Shown here one piece after another: positions 1 through 7,177 of a DNA stretch of 12,404 nucleotides; the first letter of the stretch is position 1, and each line of letters opens with the position of its first letter. Made by a program: the position numbers and the translations under genes. The DNA lies in contig JAMOOS010000135.1 in NCBI GenBank assembly GCA_027065245.1, positions 1 to 12,404 of the forward strand. Direction: 5' to 3'. Source of the stretch: Desulfuromonadaceae bacterium. Lineage in GTDB: Bacteria > Desulfobacterota > Desulfuromonadia > Desulfuromonadales > Desulfuromonadaceae. Under the pieces are notes generated by a model that had not been told where the DNA came from, ran no database searches, and was given only the letters and a program-made list of their open reading frames with translations.

Positions 1-191
1 TAGCAACTACGCAACGCCCGCCAACGTTCCAATCCGCCCGTGACACGATAATGCTCTGCAAACAATTTGTACGGATCGTGAAAACTTCTCGCCTGCGCCA
101 CGCCGCTAGAGGCAACCATCACACCAAGCAACAGCAGACAACAACGGATCAGAATAAATCGTAAATATCCTGGCAACATATCAACAACCAT
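1..191 (-). CDS. Exported protein of unknown function, 5' part only (runs off window)
   Basis: An open frame on the minus strand begins at ATG 191 and stays open to the window edge (63 codons). A second in-frame ATG at 179 gives a cleaner signal peptide: short N-terminus with Arg, hydrophobic core (ILIRCCLLLLGVMVA) and a likely signal peptidase I site at GVAQA. The mature part begins RSFHDPYKLFAEHYRVTGGLERWRALRS. The pattern 'GG-x-E-x-W-R-A-[LI]-[RK]-S' is typical of the N-terminus of LolA-like or outer-membrane lipoprotein-sorting-like periplasmic proteins, but too little is present to name the family. Neither ATG has a clear Shine-Dalgarno sequence, so the start is uncertain. It lies downstream of the terminator of the OmpA-type gene on the same strand, so it is probably transcribed separately. 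Confidence 0.6.
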   Translation of the reverse strand, partial: MVVDMLPGYLRFILIRCCLLLLGVMVASSGVAQARSFHDPYKLFAEHYRVTGGLERWRALRSC

Positions 192-279
192 ACAATAGAC
201 AACGCTGTTAAAAATCAACCAGTTCCCCCAGTTGCGCCGTAATAGACGTCCTTTTTCGACACATCATGCGCGCAACGAG

Positions 280-318
280 AAAAAAGCCCCGCGCACATTT
301 GACAATGTGCAACGGGGC
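280..318 (-). terminator. Rho-independent terminator of the OmpA-type lipoprotein gene
   Basis: Read on the minus strand, GCCCCG and CGGGGC, then GCACATT and AATGTGC, form a long stem (286-318) with one internal mismatch and a 4-nt loop. It is followed by six T residues (280-285 on the plus strand are A). It lies 40 bp past the stop codon of the 359-1528 gene. Confidence 0.9.
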
Positions 319-358
319 AAGGTAGCAATTTAAATCCAAGCTATAAACTGTGCGTAAT

Positions 359-1528
359 TTACCGAACCACTTTCAGTTCCACGCGGCGATTCTGGGCACG
401 GCCCGCCTCGGTATCGTTACTGGCAACGGGCATGGTTTCACCAAAACCGACGGCACTAATGCGGGCAGCTTCCACACCATGGCTGATAAAGTAATTGGCT
501 ACGGCCAGCGCTCGTGCTTCAGAGAGTTTCTGGTTATAGGCAGCCGGACCACGGCTATCGGTATGGCCATCTATCTCAACCTTGATATCGGGATTATTGA
601 GCATTACCTCTACCCCGTTATCGAGCATGGCGAACGCATCGGGATTAATAACGCTGCTATCAAAGGCAAACAGCACCTTGGCGTCATACGCCCAGCATCC
701 CCTGGCATTTACATGGGCGCCGACAGGAGTATTCGGACAGGCGTCTATGCTATCGGGCACGCCATCACCGTCGCTGTCGGCTACTACGGCAGCCGGAACA
801 GGCGCAGGCGCAGCCTTTTTGGCACAGAACACTTCGGTGACAAATTGTTCCATGGCAGCAGCACTGGCAAGATCAGCGGCAGATACAGACGAACCGCACG
901 GCGCCGCAGAAGCAAGCTGCTTTAGGGCGGCAGCACCCTGCTCGTCCATACCAATCTGCACGGTGTAGATGCACAACTTATCGCCAAGCTGCTGCGCAAG
1001 GGATTCGGCCGCCGCCTGAGGAGCATCATAGAGGCGATCGCCGTCACTTATAATGAGCACCGCGCTCTTACCGGAAACATCTTTCAAATCGGCAGCAGCA
1101 GCATCAATGGCCTTTGCCAGAGGCTTGGAACTGTTGCCGGCAGCAGGTGCAACCTGTCCCAGCGCGGCACACAGCGCCTTGGTAGAATATGCAGCCAGAT
1201 TCCCGTTACCGCTGATGGCATTTCCGGGGCCAAAGGAGATCAACTCCACATTGTAGCCGAGTTCAGGCACACTTTGATTGAGTGCCGTCAGGAAACCGGC
1301 GGCACACTGAGACTTGACATGACCGTTGACAGCTTCATTCATGGAATTTGAATCATCCATGATAATTACAACATTATCGACTTTCGCTTCATAGTCGCTA
1401 GCGGCAATGGTTGCCGGTGTGAACATCAACGCATTGGAGACCTGCGGAGAAGGCGCCTGGGCACAACCACCCAGCACCATAGCACCAACCATCACTACGC
1501 ATAATACCATCAATTTCTTCATCATCAT
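359..1528 (-). CDS. Outer-membrane lipoprotein with VWA domain and C-terminal OmpA peptidoglycan-binding domain
   Basis: The 389-residue product starts at one of three consecutive ATGs. An AGGAGG-type site at 1533-1537 lies 4, 7 or 10 nt before them, so the longer frame that reads through this site is rejected. A signal peptide ends in a lipobox (LGGC, Cys22), and Ala at +2 fits outer-membrane sorting. Residues about 50-235 form a von Willebrand A domain with the MIDAS motif D58-x-S60-x-S62 and an ISDGD strand. Residues 251-270 carry a thrombospondin type-3-like calcium motif (DSDGDGVPDSIDACPNTP). Residues 283-389 are an OmpA-like domain with D324 (GHTDSRG) and R339 (LSEARA), the diaminopimelate-contacting pair in this family. 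Expected role: tethering the outer membrane to peptidoglycan while the metal-binding VWA domain engages an unknown partner. It is transcribed alone, from its own promoter to its own terminator. Confidence 0.93.
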   Translation of the reverse strand: MMMKKLMVLCVVMVGAMVLGGCAQAPSPQVSNALMFTPATIAASDYEAKVDNVVIIMDDSNSMNEAVNGHVKSQCAAGFLTALNQSVPELGYNVELISFGPGNAISGNGNLAAYSTKALCAALGQVAPAAGNSSKPLAKAIDAAAADLKDVSGKSAVLIISDGDRLYDAPQAAAESLAQQLGDKLCIYTVQIGMDEQGAAALKQLASAAPCGSSVSAADLASAAAMEQFVTEVFCAKKAAPAPVPAAVVADSDGDGVPDSIDACPNTPVGAHVNARGCWAYDAKVLFAFDSSVINPDAFAMLDNGVEVMLNNPDIKVEIDGHTDSRGPAAYNQKLSEARALAVANYFISHGVEAARISAVGFGETMPVASNDTEAGRAQNRRVELKVVR

Positions 1529-1623
1529 TTTTCCTCCTTTACTGGACAACCATGGCCGACGAGACAGACTGAAACCGTTACAGCCTAACCCGGCAATCGC
1601 ACTATATTCAACTTATTTTGTTA

Positions 1624-1652
1624 TCTATACCAGCTTGGCGCCAGCAACACAA
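1624..1652 (-). promoter_or_regulatory. Probable sigma-70 promoter of the OmpA-type lipoprotein gene
   Basis: On the minus strand TTGTGT (1647-1652) and TATAGA (1624-1629) are 17 bp apart. Upstream (about 1653-1690) is strongly A/T-rich, like an UP element. This predicts a leader of roughly 90 nt before the start at 1528. The spacer contains the 8-bp palindrome TGGCGCCA (1636-1643), which could be an operator or chance. Confidence 0.55.
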
Positions 1653-1736
1653 GCGTTTTTAACATATTTTTTCATATAAATAAGAATACACAAACCAATT
1701 GCAAAAAAGCATGGGGCTGACCGCGCCACTGATTTC

Positions 1737-1766
1737 TTGCCGCTCGTTCCAGCTTTGTGCTATATA
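1737..1766 (+). promoter_or_regulatory. Candidate sigma-70 promoter of the yebC-ruvCAB operon
   Basis: TTGCCG (1737-1742) and TATATA (1761-1766) are 18 bp apart (17 if CTATAT is used), about 100 bp before the yebC start. It is the best plus-strand match in the 1529-1864 gap. That gap otherwise holds only the divergent promoter for the minus-strand gene and the yebC leader, and I see no gene in it. Confidence 0.4.
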
Positions 1767-1864
1767 GGTTCGGTTTTTACACCTTGTTTGATGCATGGCG
1801 CAAATATCCGCAGCGATAGAAACGCCTTAAAGTTTATCATCACCACAGCAGGAGGCAGGCGACA

Positions 1865-2611
1865 ATGGCAGGACATAGTAAATGGGCCAATATCAAACAC
1901 CGCAAGGGGGCACAGGACGCCAAGCGGGGCAAAGTATTCACCAAGCTGATCAAGGAGATCACCGTGGCGGCCAAGATCGGCGGTGGCGATTTAGAAGCCA
2001 ATCCGCGCCTGCGTACCGCGGTAGATAAGGCCAAGGCCAACAATATGCCCAAGGATACCATTGAGCGCGCCATCAAAAAGGGAACCGGCGACCTCGACGG
2101 TGTCAGCTACGAAGAGGGCACCATGGAGGGATACGGCCCCGGCGGCGTGGCGGTGCTGGTGGAGATTCTCACCGACAATCGTACCCGTACCGTGGCTGAT
2201 GTACGCCACTGCTTCAACAAATATAACGGCAGCCTCGGCGTGGACGGCTCGGTGGCGTTTTTGTTTGACCGCAAAGGGGTGATCACGTTCACCAACGAAG
2301 TCGATTTTGACACCATCTTCGAGGTGGCACTGGAAAACGGCGCCGAAGATGTGAAGGATGAGGGCGACAACTACGAGGTTATCACCGCGCCGGAGGATTT
2401 TACCGCGGTACGCGATGCTCTGGACGCCGCCGGGCTTAAATACGAGAGCGCCGAGATAACCATGTTGCCGCAAAACCAGGTGGAACTGGACATCAAAAAG
2501 GCAGAGCAAATGCTTAAGCTGATGGAAAAGCTGGAAGATAACGACGATGTGCAGAACGTGTACACCAACGCTGACTTCAGTGATGAGGTTATGGCGCAAC
2601 TGATGAGCTGA
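1865..2611 (+). CDS. YebC/PmpR family DNA-binding regulatory protein
   Basis: The 248-residue length is normal for the family. The N-terminus MAGHSKWANIKHRKGAQDAKR is the family signature, followed by conserved stretches such as KANNMPKDTIERAIKKG (about residues 58-74) and EGYGPGGVAVLVEILTDNRTRT (about 88-109). The fold has three domains (YebC type). Members have been described as DNA-binding transcriptional regulators, and some as factors affecting translation through difficult motifs, so the exact role here is open. A GGAGG site at 1851-1855 sits 9 nt before ATG. It is the first gene of the operon, and ruvC begins 9 nt after its stop. The yebC-ruvC linkage is widespread in proteobacteria. 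I left the symbol blank because the family contains paralogues. Confidence 0.95.
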   Translation: MAGHSKWANIKHRKGAQDAKRGKVFTKLIKEITVAAKIGGGDLEANPRLRTAVDKAKANNMPKDTIERAIKKGTGDLDGVSYEEGTMEGYGPGGVAVLVEILTDNRTRTVADVRHCFNKYNGSLGVDGSVAFLFDRKGVITFTNEVDFDTIFEVALENGAEDVKDEGDNYEVITAPEDFTAVRDALDAAGLKYESAEITMLPQNQVELDIKKAEQMLKLMEKLEDNDDVQNVYTNADFSDEVMAQLMS

Positions 2612-2620
2612 TTTAGGCTC

Positions 2621-3115
2621 ATGCGCATTCTGGGCATCGATCCCGGCACCCGCATTACCGGCTACGGCCTGCTGGATAAAGACGGCAACCGTCTGCGCCA
2701 TGTGGACAACGGTGCCATCTACACCAGCAGCAAGGATGAGCTGCCGCGCCGCCTAGAACTGATATATGCCGGACTGGAGCAGGTAATTGGCCGCTACCAG
2801 CCCGATGTGGTGGCGATTGAGCAGGTATTTGTCGCCAAGAATGCCTTGTCGGCGCTCAAACTGGGGCAGGCGCGCGGTGCCGCCATTGTCGCCGGGGTAA
2901 ATGCCGGTCTGCCGGTATTTGAATACACGGCCCTGCAGGTAAAAAGCGCTGTGGTTGGCTACGGCAAAGCGGGTAAGACACAGGTGCAGCAGATGGTCAA
3001 GGCATTGATGAAACTGCCGGGAATTGCCCAGGAAGACGCATCTGACGCCCTGGCGGTAGCCATCTGCCACGCCAACAGCTGCACCCTCAACCAACGGATC
3101 GCCACGCGACGCTGA
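2621..3115 (+). CDS. ruvC: Crossover junction endodeoxyribonuclease RuvC
   Basis: RuvC is the Holliday-junction resolvase. As a dimer it makes symmetrical nicks in opposed strands of a four-way junction after RuvAB branch migration. The 164-residue product has the RNase H-like fold signatures and all four acidic catalytic residues: D7 (LGIDPGT), E67 (VVAIEQVF), D139 and D142 (QEDASDALAVA). The phenylalanine implicated in base stacking in E. coli is present next to the glutamate (F70), as is the conserved stretch KNALSALKLGQARG. It is slightly shorter than E. coli RuvC because of a short C-terminal tail. The ribosome-binding site is weak (TAGG about 5 nt before ATG), consistent with coupling to yebC 9 nt upstream. 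ruvA starts 39 bp after its stop. Confidence 0.97.
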   Translation: MRILGIDPGTRITGYGLLDKDGNRLRHVDNGAIYTSSKDELPRRLELIYAGLEQVIGRYQPDVVAIEQVFVAKNALSALKLGQARGAAIVAGVNAGLPVFEYTALQVKSAVVGYGKAGKTQVQQMVKALMKLPGIAQEDASDALAVAICHANSCTLNQRIATRR

Positions 3116-3154
3116 CCGCGTCGCCGTCCGGCGCCAGATAACGCGGAGAATGCC

Positions 3155-3745
3155 ATGATTGCCCTGCTGCGCGGCACATTACTGGATAAATCTCTTAACC
3201 GGGTGATTGTCGATGTCAACGGTGTCGGCTATCAGGTACATATTCCGCTCACCACCTACTATCAGATTGCCGATGCCGCCAGCGCCACGCTGCACATCCA
3301 CACCCATGTACGCGAGGACGCCCTGCAACTGTACGGTTTTCACACCAGTGCCGACAGGGAGATGTTTCTGCTGCTGCTGTCCATTTCCGGCATCGGCCCC
3401 AAGGTAGCGCTCAACATCATCTCGCACATGTCCAGCGCCGATCTGTGCGCTGCCCTGCAGAACGAAGACGCCAAGCTGCTGGCCACCCTGCCCGGCATCG
3501 GCAAAAAAACCGCCGAACGGCTGGTGTTGGAGCTGCGCGAAAAGGCGGCGCGCCTCGCTGCCGATACCGGCACTGCGACAACCGCCCGCCCACCGACAGA
3601 TGCCGACGACGATACCTTGTCGGCTCTGATCAATCTGGGTTACAAAGAGAAGCAGGCGCGCATGGCGCTGAGCAAAATTGATGTTGCCGCCGACGCCGAC
3701 ATGGGCACGCGCCTGAAAGCGGCCCTTAAAATTCTGAGCAGGTAA
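3155..3745 (+). CDS. ruvA: Holliday junction branch migration protein RuvA
   Basis: RuvA binds four-way junctions as a tetramer and loads the RuvB motor. The 196-residue protein shows the three RuvA domains. An N-terminal OB-fold covers residues 1-62 (MIALLRGTLL, VDVNGVGYQVHIP) with an acidic pin at E54-D55. Two helix-hairpin-helix motifs follow (SISGIGPKVAL about 76-86, and TLPGIGKKTAERLVLEL about 111-127). After a flexible linker rich in Thr, Ala and Asp (about 135-151) comes the C-terminal RuvB-contacting domain (LSALINLGYKEKQARMAL, about 155-172). A GGAG sequence lies about 8 nt before ATG. ruvB follows after 7 nt, so the two are almost certainly co-translated. Confidence 0.97.
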   Translation: MIALLRGTLLDKSLNRVIVDVNGVGYQVHIPLTTYYQIADAASATLHIHTHVREDALQLYGFHTSADREMFLLLLSISGIGPKVALNIISHMSSADLCAALQNEDAKLLATLPGIGKKTAERLVLELREKAARLAADTGTATTARPPTDADDDTLSALINLGYKEKQARMALSKIDVAADADMGTRLKAALKILSR

Positions 3746-3752
3746 CCTGACT

Positions 3753-4787
3753 ATGGAAGAACGCCTCATCACCGCCGCCAGCCACAGCGATGACACCCTG
3801 TTTGACAATCCACTGCGCCCGCGCACCCTGGCGGAATATATCGGCCAGGAGAAAGCCAAGGAAAATCTACAGATATTCATCAGCGCCGCCCTGGCCCGCG
3901 GCGAAGCGCTGGATCACGTCCTGTTCTACGGTCCGCCCGGGCTGGGCAAAACCACTCTGGCCAATATCATCGCCGCCGAGATGGGGGTCAGTATCAAAAG
4001 CACCTCCGGCCCGGTCATAGAAAAAGCCGGCGATCTGGCCGCCATCCTCACTAATCTGGAGGAGGGCGATGTATTGTTTATCGACGAGATTCACCGCCTG
4101 TCGCCGGTGGTGGAGGAGATCCTCTATCCGGCCATGGAGGATTATCAGATCGACATTATGATCGGTCAGGGACCGTCGGCGCGCACCATCAAGCTGGATA
4201 TCCCCCGTTTCACCCTGGTGGGTGCCACCACCCGCGCCGGGCTATTGTCGTCGCCGCTGCGCGACCGCTTTGGCGTTATCAGCCGCCTGCAGTTTTACAC
4301 CCATGCTCAACTGGCAATCATCGTGCGTCGCAGTGCCGATATTCTGCGCGCCGTCATCGACGAACAGGGCGCCATGGAGATTGCCAGACGCAGCCGGGGC
4401 ACACCGCGTATCGCCAACCGCCTGCTGCGCCGGGTGCGTGATTTTGCCCAGGTGGAGAACGATGGCCGCATCACCGCCACCATAGCGGATGCCGCCCTCA
4501 ACCGTCTGGAGGTGGACCGCAACGGTTTTGACCACATGGACTGTCTGCTGCTCACCACCATCATCGACAAGTTCGGCGGCGGCCCGGTGGGACTGGACAC
4601 CATTGCCGCCGCCATTGGCGAGGAAAAAGATACCATAGAGGATGTTATCGAACCGTTTCTGCTCCAGCAGGGTTACATCAACCGCACTCCGCGCGGTCGC
4701 ACGGCAACTGAGCTGGCCTATCGCCATTTCCACCGCGTTCCCGGTCGCAGCCAGCAGGATTTGTTTGGCGACGACAACGCCGATTGA
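3753..4787 (+). CDS. ruvB: Holliday junction branch migration DNA helicase RuvB
   Basis: RuvB is the hexameric AAA+ motor that pulls DNA through the RuvA-bound junction. The 344-residue length is normal. Visible motifs are Walker A GPPGLGKTT (60-68), Walker B VLFIDEIH (107-114), sensor 1 GATTR (157-161), the arginine-finger segment SPLRDRFG (167-174), and sensor 2 RGTPRIANRLLRRVRD (215-230). The C-terminal winged-helix domain spans about 256-330 with the conserved RTPRGRTAT. All catalytic positions look intact. The start lies 7 nt after the ruvA stop, and AGG within the end of ruvA may serve as ribosome-binding site. The last codons overlap the TTG start of the next gene (TTGA, 4784-4787), an arrangement typical of translational coupling. 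Confidence 0.98.
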   Translation: MEERLITAASHSDDTLFDNPLRPRTLAEYIGQEKAKENLQIFISAALARGEALDHVLFYGPPGLGKTTLANIIAAEMGVSIKSTSGPVIEKAGDLAAILTNLEEGDVLFIDEIHRLSPVVEEILYPAMEDYQIDIMIGQGPSARTIKLDIPRFTLVGATTRAGLLSSPLRDRFGVISRLQFYTHAQLAIIVRRSADILRAVIDEQGAMEIARRSRGTPRIANRLLRRVRDFAQVENDGRITATIADAALNRLEVDRNGFDHMDCLLLTTIIDKFGGGPVGLDTIAAAIGEEKDTIEDVIEPFLLQQGYINRTPRGRTATELAYRHFHRVPGRSQQDLFGDDNAD

Positions 4788-6700
4788 AACCGCATCGCAT
4801 GAACTCCGTCAGTGAAGAAAAACAGATCGGCCAACTGGCGCGTATGGCGGCAGAACACCTCGGCAGCACCCATACGCCCTTCTGCGCCGTGCAAACCTGC
4901 CCGCGTCTGATTACCGCCGCCGGGCACCAATACCCCGATCTGGTATTCTGGCTGAATCACGAAAGCTTTGTCGGTGGCGGCTTTCTGCTGGCAGCATCGT
5001 CGCAACGCAGTGCCGATATCGACCGGCTGTGCGCCTGCGCCGCCGCCCTCGGCTGCCGTTACGGCATTTTGCGCAGCGCCAGGGAACTGCTGTTTTACGA
5101 TTGCCAGCACAACTGCGAACATCTGCGCATCTCTCGCGCCAGACTGACCAGGCAGCAGGAATTTGCCGCCATCATGGAGCAACTTGCCACTCTGGCGGTG
5201 CTGGGCACTTATCATCCGCGCCAGGTATCGCCATGGAACAGTGTCAACCTGTGCCTGCATGCGCTGGAGGTAGCGGCGAGTCAGCTGGGACGCGAGCTGC
5301 GCCGCCACAACCACTACAGCGAGCTGCGCTGCCACCACAAACTCAACCTGGTGCTGGCGCGCCTGCTGGCGCTGCTGCAGGCCGACGCCGTACCGGACAA
5401 ATTGCCGCCTGGCGCCATAGACGAAACCCTGTCCCGCGCCGACTCACGTCTATCGCCGCAACTCAACCGCGCCCTGGCCGCCGCCAGTGACGAAGTGGAG
5501 CTGGATCGCCACAGCGCCATCACCATGCACCATCTGCTGCAGCGATTGCAGCAGATACGACCATTCGACCAGATCAACCACGGCGAGCTTCTGCTGCGCC
5601 AATTGCTGTACCACCTTCCGCCTGCCGGCGCCAGTGCGATTACAGCCGACAGCGCCGCTGCCAGCCCCGGCATTGTGCTGATCAACCAGCCCATAGTTGA
5701 CGTGGCCGCAACTATCGAGATTCACACACCGGCACATCTGGCGTTAAAACATCTGTGGCGGCAGTTGCACAACTTAGAAGCATTGCCCCACACCAGCAGC
5801 AACCTGTTCTCCATCACCAACGCGTGGCACAGCGGCACCATTGCCGCCACCCTGTATGATGATCAGGTGCTTACTACTGCCGGGCGCAACACTTGTCTGC
5901 GCCATCTCCATCTGGTCTGGCCGGGACGCGTGTTTAACTTCTCCCGTCCGGCACCGGCGTGGCTGTACCAGTTTATCTACCTGTGCGGTTTGGTAAAAGA
6001 TGAAGCCAGACTGCACCTCGTTCTGCCACGGCAAGCCCTGTCCAGCGACGATCTGGAGATTCTCGGCGCTTTCATCCTGAGCGAAGGCCCGGTTGCCGCC
6101 TGCGCCGATGACAATAATGTTATCCGCGTGGAAATCAGCGCCGCCGACAATGCCCAGGCACAGCAACAACTGTTATATTCCCTGGGCAACAATGCCAAAC
6201 CGGTTGCCCGGCAACGCCGTAGTAGTATCCCCACCCGCCAGTTGCGTGCCGCCATCATGCGCAAGGTAGACAGTTTCGGGCTGGGGAAATTTCCGCACCA
6301 CTATCTGTACGATTATTATCAGCCACAACTACGCCGTTACAGCTACTTCGGTTCGCCGTGGGAGATCACCGACACCTTCATGGGCAGTTATATACTCAGC
6401 GATGCTGACGGCAACGAACTGGAGGTAGAGCATGAATACGTCGCCGCCGCATTACTGCTGGCTTCGCACGTTACCGACACCATCGATCTACCCGAGGATG
6501 TGGAGATTCTCGCCGCCATTGTGCAGCGCTATCTGCGTGATGTCATTGCCGTGCGCACTATCATTGTCGGCGAATGCCGCGCCAATCTCGACAGCGCCGC
6601 CGCCACACGTATCACCCACTCCATCTGGTCATCCCTGGATGTGGCACCGTGGAGCTATGTGAAAAAAGTATGTTCACTGCTAGGAATTAAAGCGGAATAA
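4784..6700 (+). CDS. Uncharacterised 638-residue protein coupled to ruvB
   Basis: I do not recognise this protein. The frame starts at TTG 4784, overlapping the ruvB TGA. An alternative ATG at 4799 would drop five residues, and neither has a convincing Shine-Dalgarno site. There is no signal peptide or membrane segment, so it is probably cytoplasmic. Residues 1-135 have a pattern reminiscent of nuclease-like N-terminal domains of restriction enzymes (QYPDLVFWLN, then GCRYGILRSARELLFYD), but the expected E-x-K is replaced by LLAASSQ. This region is rich in Cys (34, 39, 83, 85, 91, 107, 111). Residues 150-280 are mostly helical. Residues 380-450 contain YQFIYLCGLVKDEARLHLVL followed by PRQALSS. 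The C-terminal 150 residues have their own conserved look (KFPHHYLYDYYQP, then WEITDTFMGSYIL). Base composition and codon use resemble the ruv genes, so it is not an obvious recent arrival. A role alongside RuvABC is inference from position only. Confidence 0.85.
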   Translation: MKPHRMNSVSEEKQIGQLARMAAEHLGSTHTPFCAVQTCPRLITAAGHQYPDLVFWLNHESFVGGGFLLAASSQRSADIDRLCACAAALGCRYGILRSARELLFYDCQHNCEHLRISRARLTRQQEFAAIMEQLATLAVLGTYHPRQVSPWNSVNLCLHALEVAASQLGRELRRHNHYSELRCHHKLNLVLARLLALLQADAVPDKLPPGAIDETLSRADSRLSPQLNRALAAASDEVELDRHSAITMHHLLQRLQQIRPFDQINHGELLLRQLLYHLPPAGASAITADSAAASPGIVLINQPIVDVAATIEIHTPAHLALKHLWRQLHNLEALPHTSSNLFSITNAWHSGTIAATLYDDQVLTTAGRNTCLRHLHLVWPGRVFNFSRPAPAWLYQFIYLCGLVKDEARLHLVLPRQALSSDDLEILGAFILSEGPVAACADDNNVIRVEISAADNAQAQQQLLYSLGNNAKPVARQRRSSIPTRQLRAAIMRKVDSFGLGKFPHHYLYDYYQPQLRRYSYFGSPWEITDTFMGSYILSDADGNELEVEHEYVAAALLLASHVTDTIDLPEDVEILAAIVQRYLRDVIAVRTIIVGECRANLDSAAATRITHSIWSSLDVAPWSYVKKVCSLLGIKAE

Positions 6701-6712
6701 ACGCCACCCGCC

Positions 6713-6740
6713 TTGAAACATGGCCATAACGTGTTACTAT
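6713..6740 (+). promoter_or_regulatory. Probable sigma-70 promoter of the phasin-like gene
   Basis: TTGAAA (6713-6718) and TACTAT (6735-6740) are 16 bp apart, about 40 bp before the GGAGG-preceded start at 6781. No terminator is visible after the preceding gene (stop at 6700), so read-through from the ruv operon is also possible. Confidence 0.45.
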
Positions 6741-6780
6741 TTATGGTAGAGTGTTTGCATAAATAAAGGAGGACGACACC

Positions 6781-7098
6781 ATGGCCATGTTTGACATCAT
6801 CGAAAAAACCCTCACCACCGCCCTTGGCGCCGCATCGTTAACCCAGAAAAAAGCCGAAGAACTAGCCGTAGAGCTAAAACAGCGCTTTGATCTGAGTGAA
6901 GAACAGGGCAAGGAACTAATCGCCAAAATCAAGCAGTCCGCGGTTGACAGCTCGTCCAAACTTGGTGATCAGGCCAGCGAGGAAACACGTAAGGCCTGTG
7001 CTAAAATCGGACTGGTTACCCGTGACGAATTTGACGCCTTGAACGAGCGGGTAGCGGCGCTGGAAAAACAGCTTGGTGATACCGGGGAGCAGCAGTAA
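6781..7098 (+). CDS. Phasin-like small helical protein
   Basis: This 105-residue, highly charged protein is predicted to be almost wholly helical. It has a short amphipathic start (FDIIEKTLTTALGAASLTQKKAEEL) and a C-terminal coiled coil (VTRDEFDALNERVAALEKQL, about 78-97). This pattern matches the short 'phasin family' or PHA-granule-associated-like proteins common in Geobacter-type genomes. True phasins coat polyhydroxyalkanoate granules, but many short members have no proven granule role, and no PHA synthesis gene is in this window. The start is well supported: GGAGG at 6768-6772 lies 8 nt before ATG. A second in-frame ATG at 6787 is too far from it. In related genomes, as I recall, such genes often precede an ABC1/UbiB kinase gene; see the short peptide at 7106. 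Confidence 0.8.
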   Translation: MAMFDIIEKTLTTALGAASLTQKKAEELAVELKQRFDLSEEQGKELIAKIKQSAVDSSSKLGDQASEETRKACAKIGLVTRDEFDALNERVAALEKQLGDTGEQQ

Positions 7099-7105
7099 AT
7101 CTGCG

Positions 7106-7177
7106 ATGACGCCGCTGTTGGATATCAACCGCCACCGCGAGGCTCTCGGCGTACAGGTGGGGTACGGCGTTGGCTAA
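7106..7177 (+). pseudogene. Possible N-terminal remnant of an ABC1/UbiB-family gene
   Basis: Eight bases after the phasin-like stop, ATG opens a 23-codon frame ending at TAA 7175-7177. Its segment INRHREALGVQVGYGVG resembles the start of UbiB/ABC1 atypical kinases (a basic patch, then R-x-R-E/Q-I-x-x-V-L-x-x-x-G-F-G). Nothing recognisable as the rest of the kinase follows in any frame up to 7533. It may be a decayed or deleted ubiB, or a chance match in a short peptide. No good ribosome-binding site is visible. Confidence 0.25.

Noticed and set aside
179..211. TTGATT / TTGTAT pair (17-bp spacing, minus strand) as promoter of the partial exported-protein gene
   Set aside because: The -10 box would overlap ATG 191 and put the transcription start almost on ATG 179, leaving no room for a ribosome-binding site.
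208..267. 19-codon minus-strand frame upstream of the partial exported-protein gene, considered as a leader peptide
   Set aside because: No Shine-Dalgarno sequence and no attenuator-like structure were seen, and the start lies directly behind the terminator T tract.
350..925. 191-codon plus-strand open frame opposite the OmpA-type gene
   Set aside because: It is fully antisense to a gene with clear VWA and OmpA domains, has no recognisable domain, and lies partly over the terminator region. It is a shadow of GC-rich coding sequence.
1991..2701. 236-codon minus-strand open frame opposite yebC and the start of ruvC
   Set aside because: It overlaps two certain genes, has no recognisable motif and no ribosome-binding site. 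Similar long antisense frames oppose ruvA (3179-3880), ruvB (4242-4733) and the unknown gene (4718-5338), as expected in this base composition.
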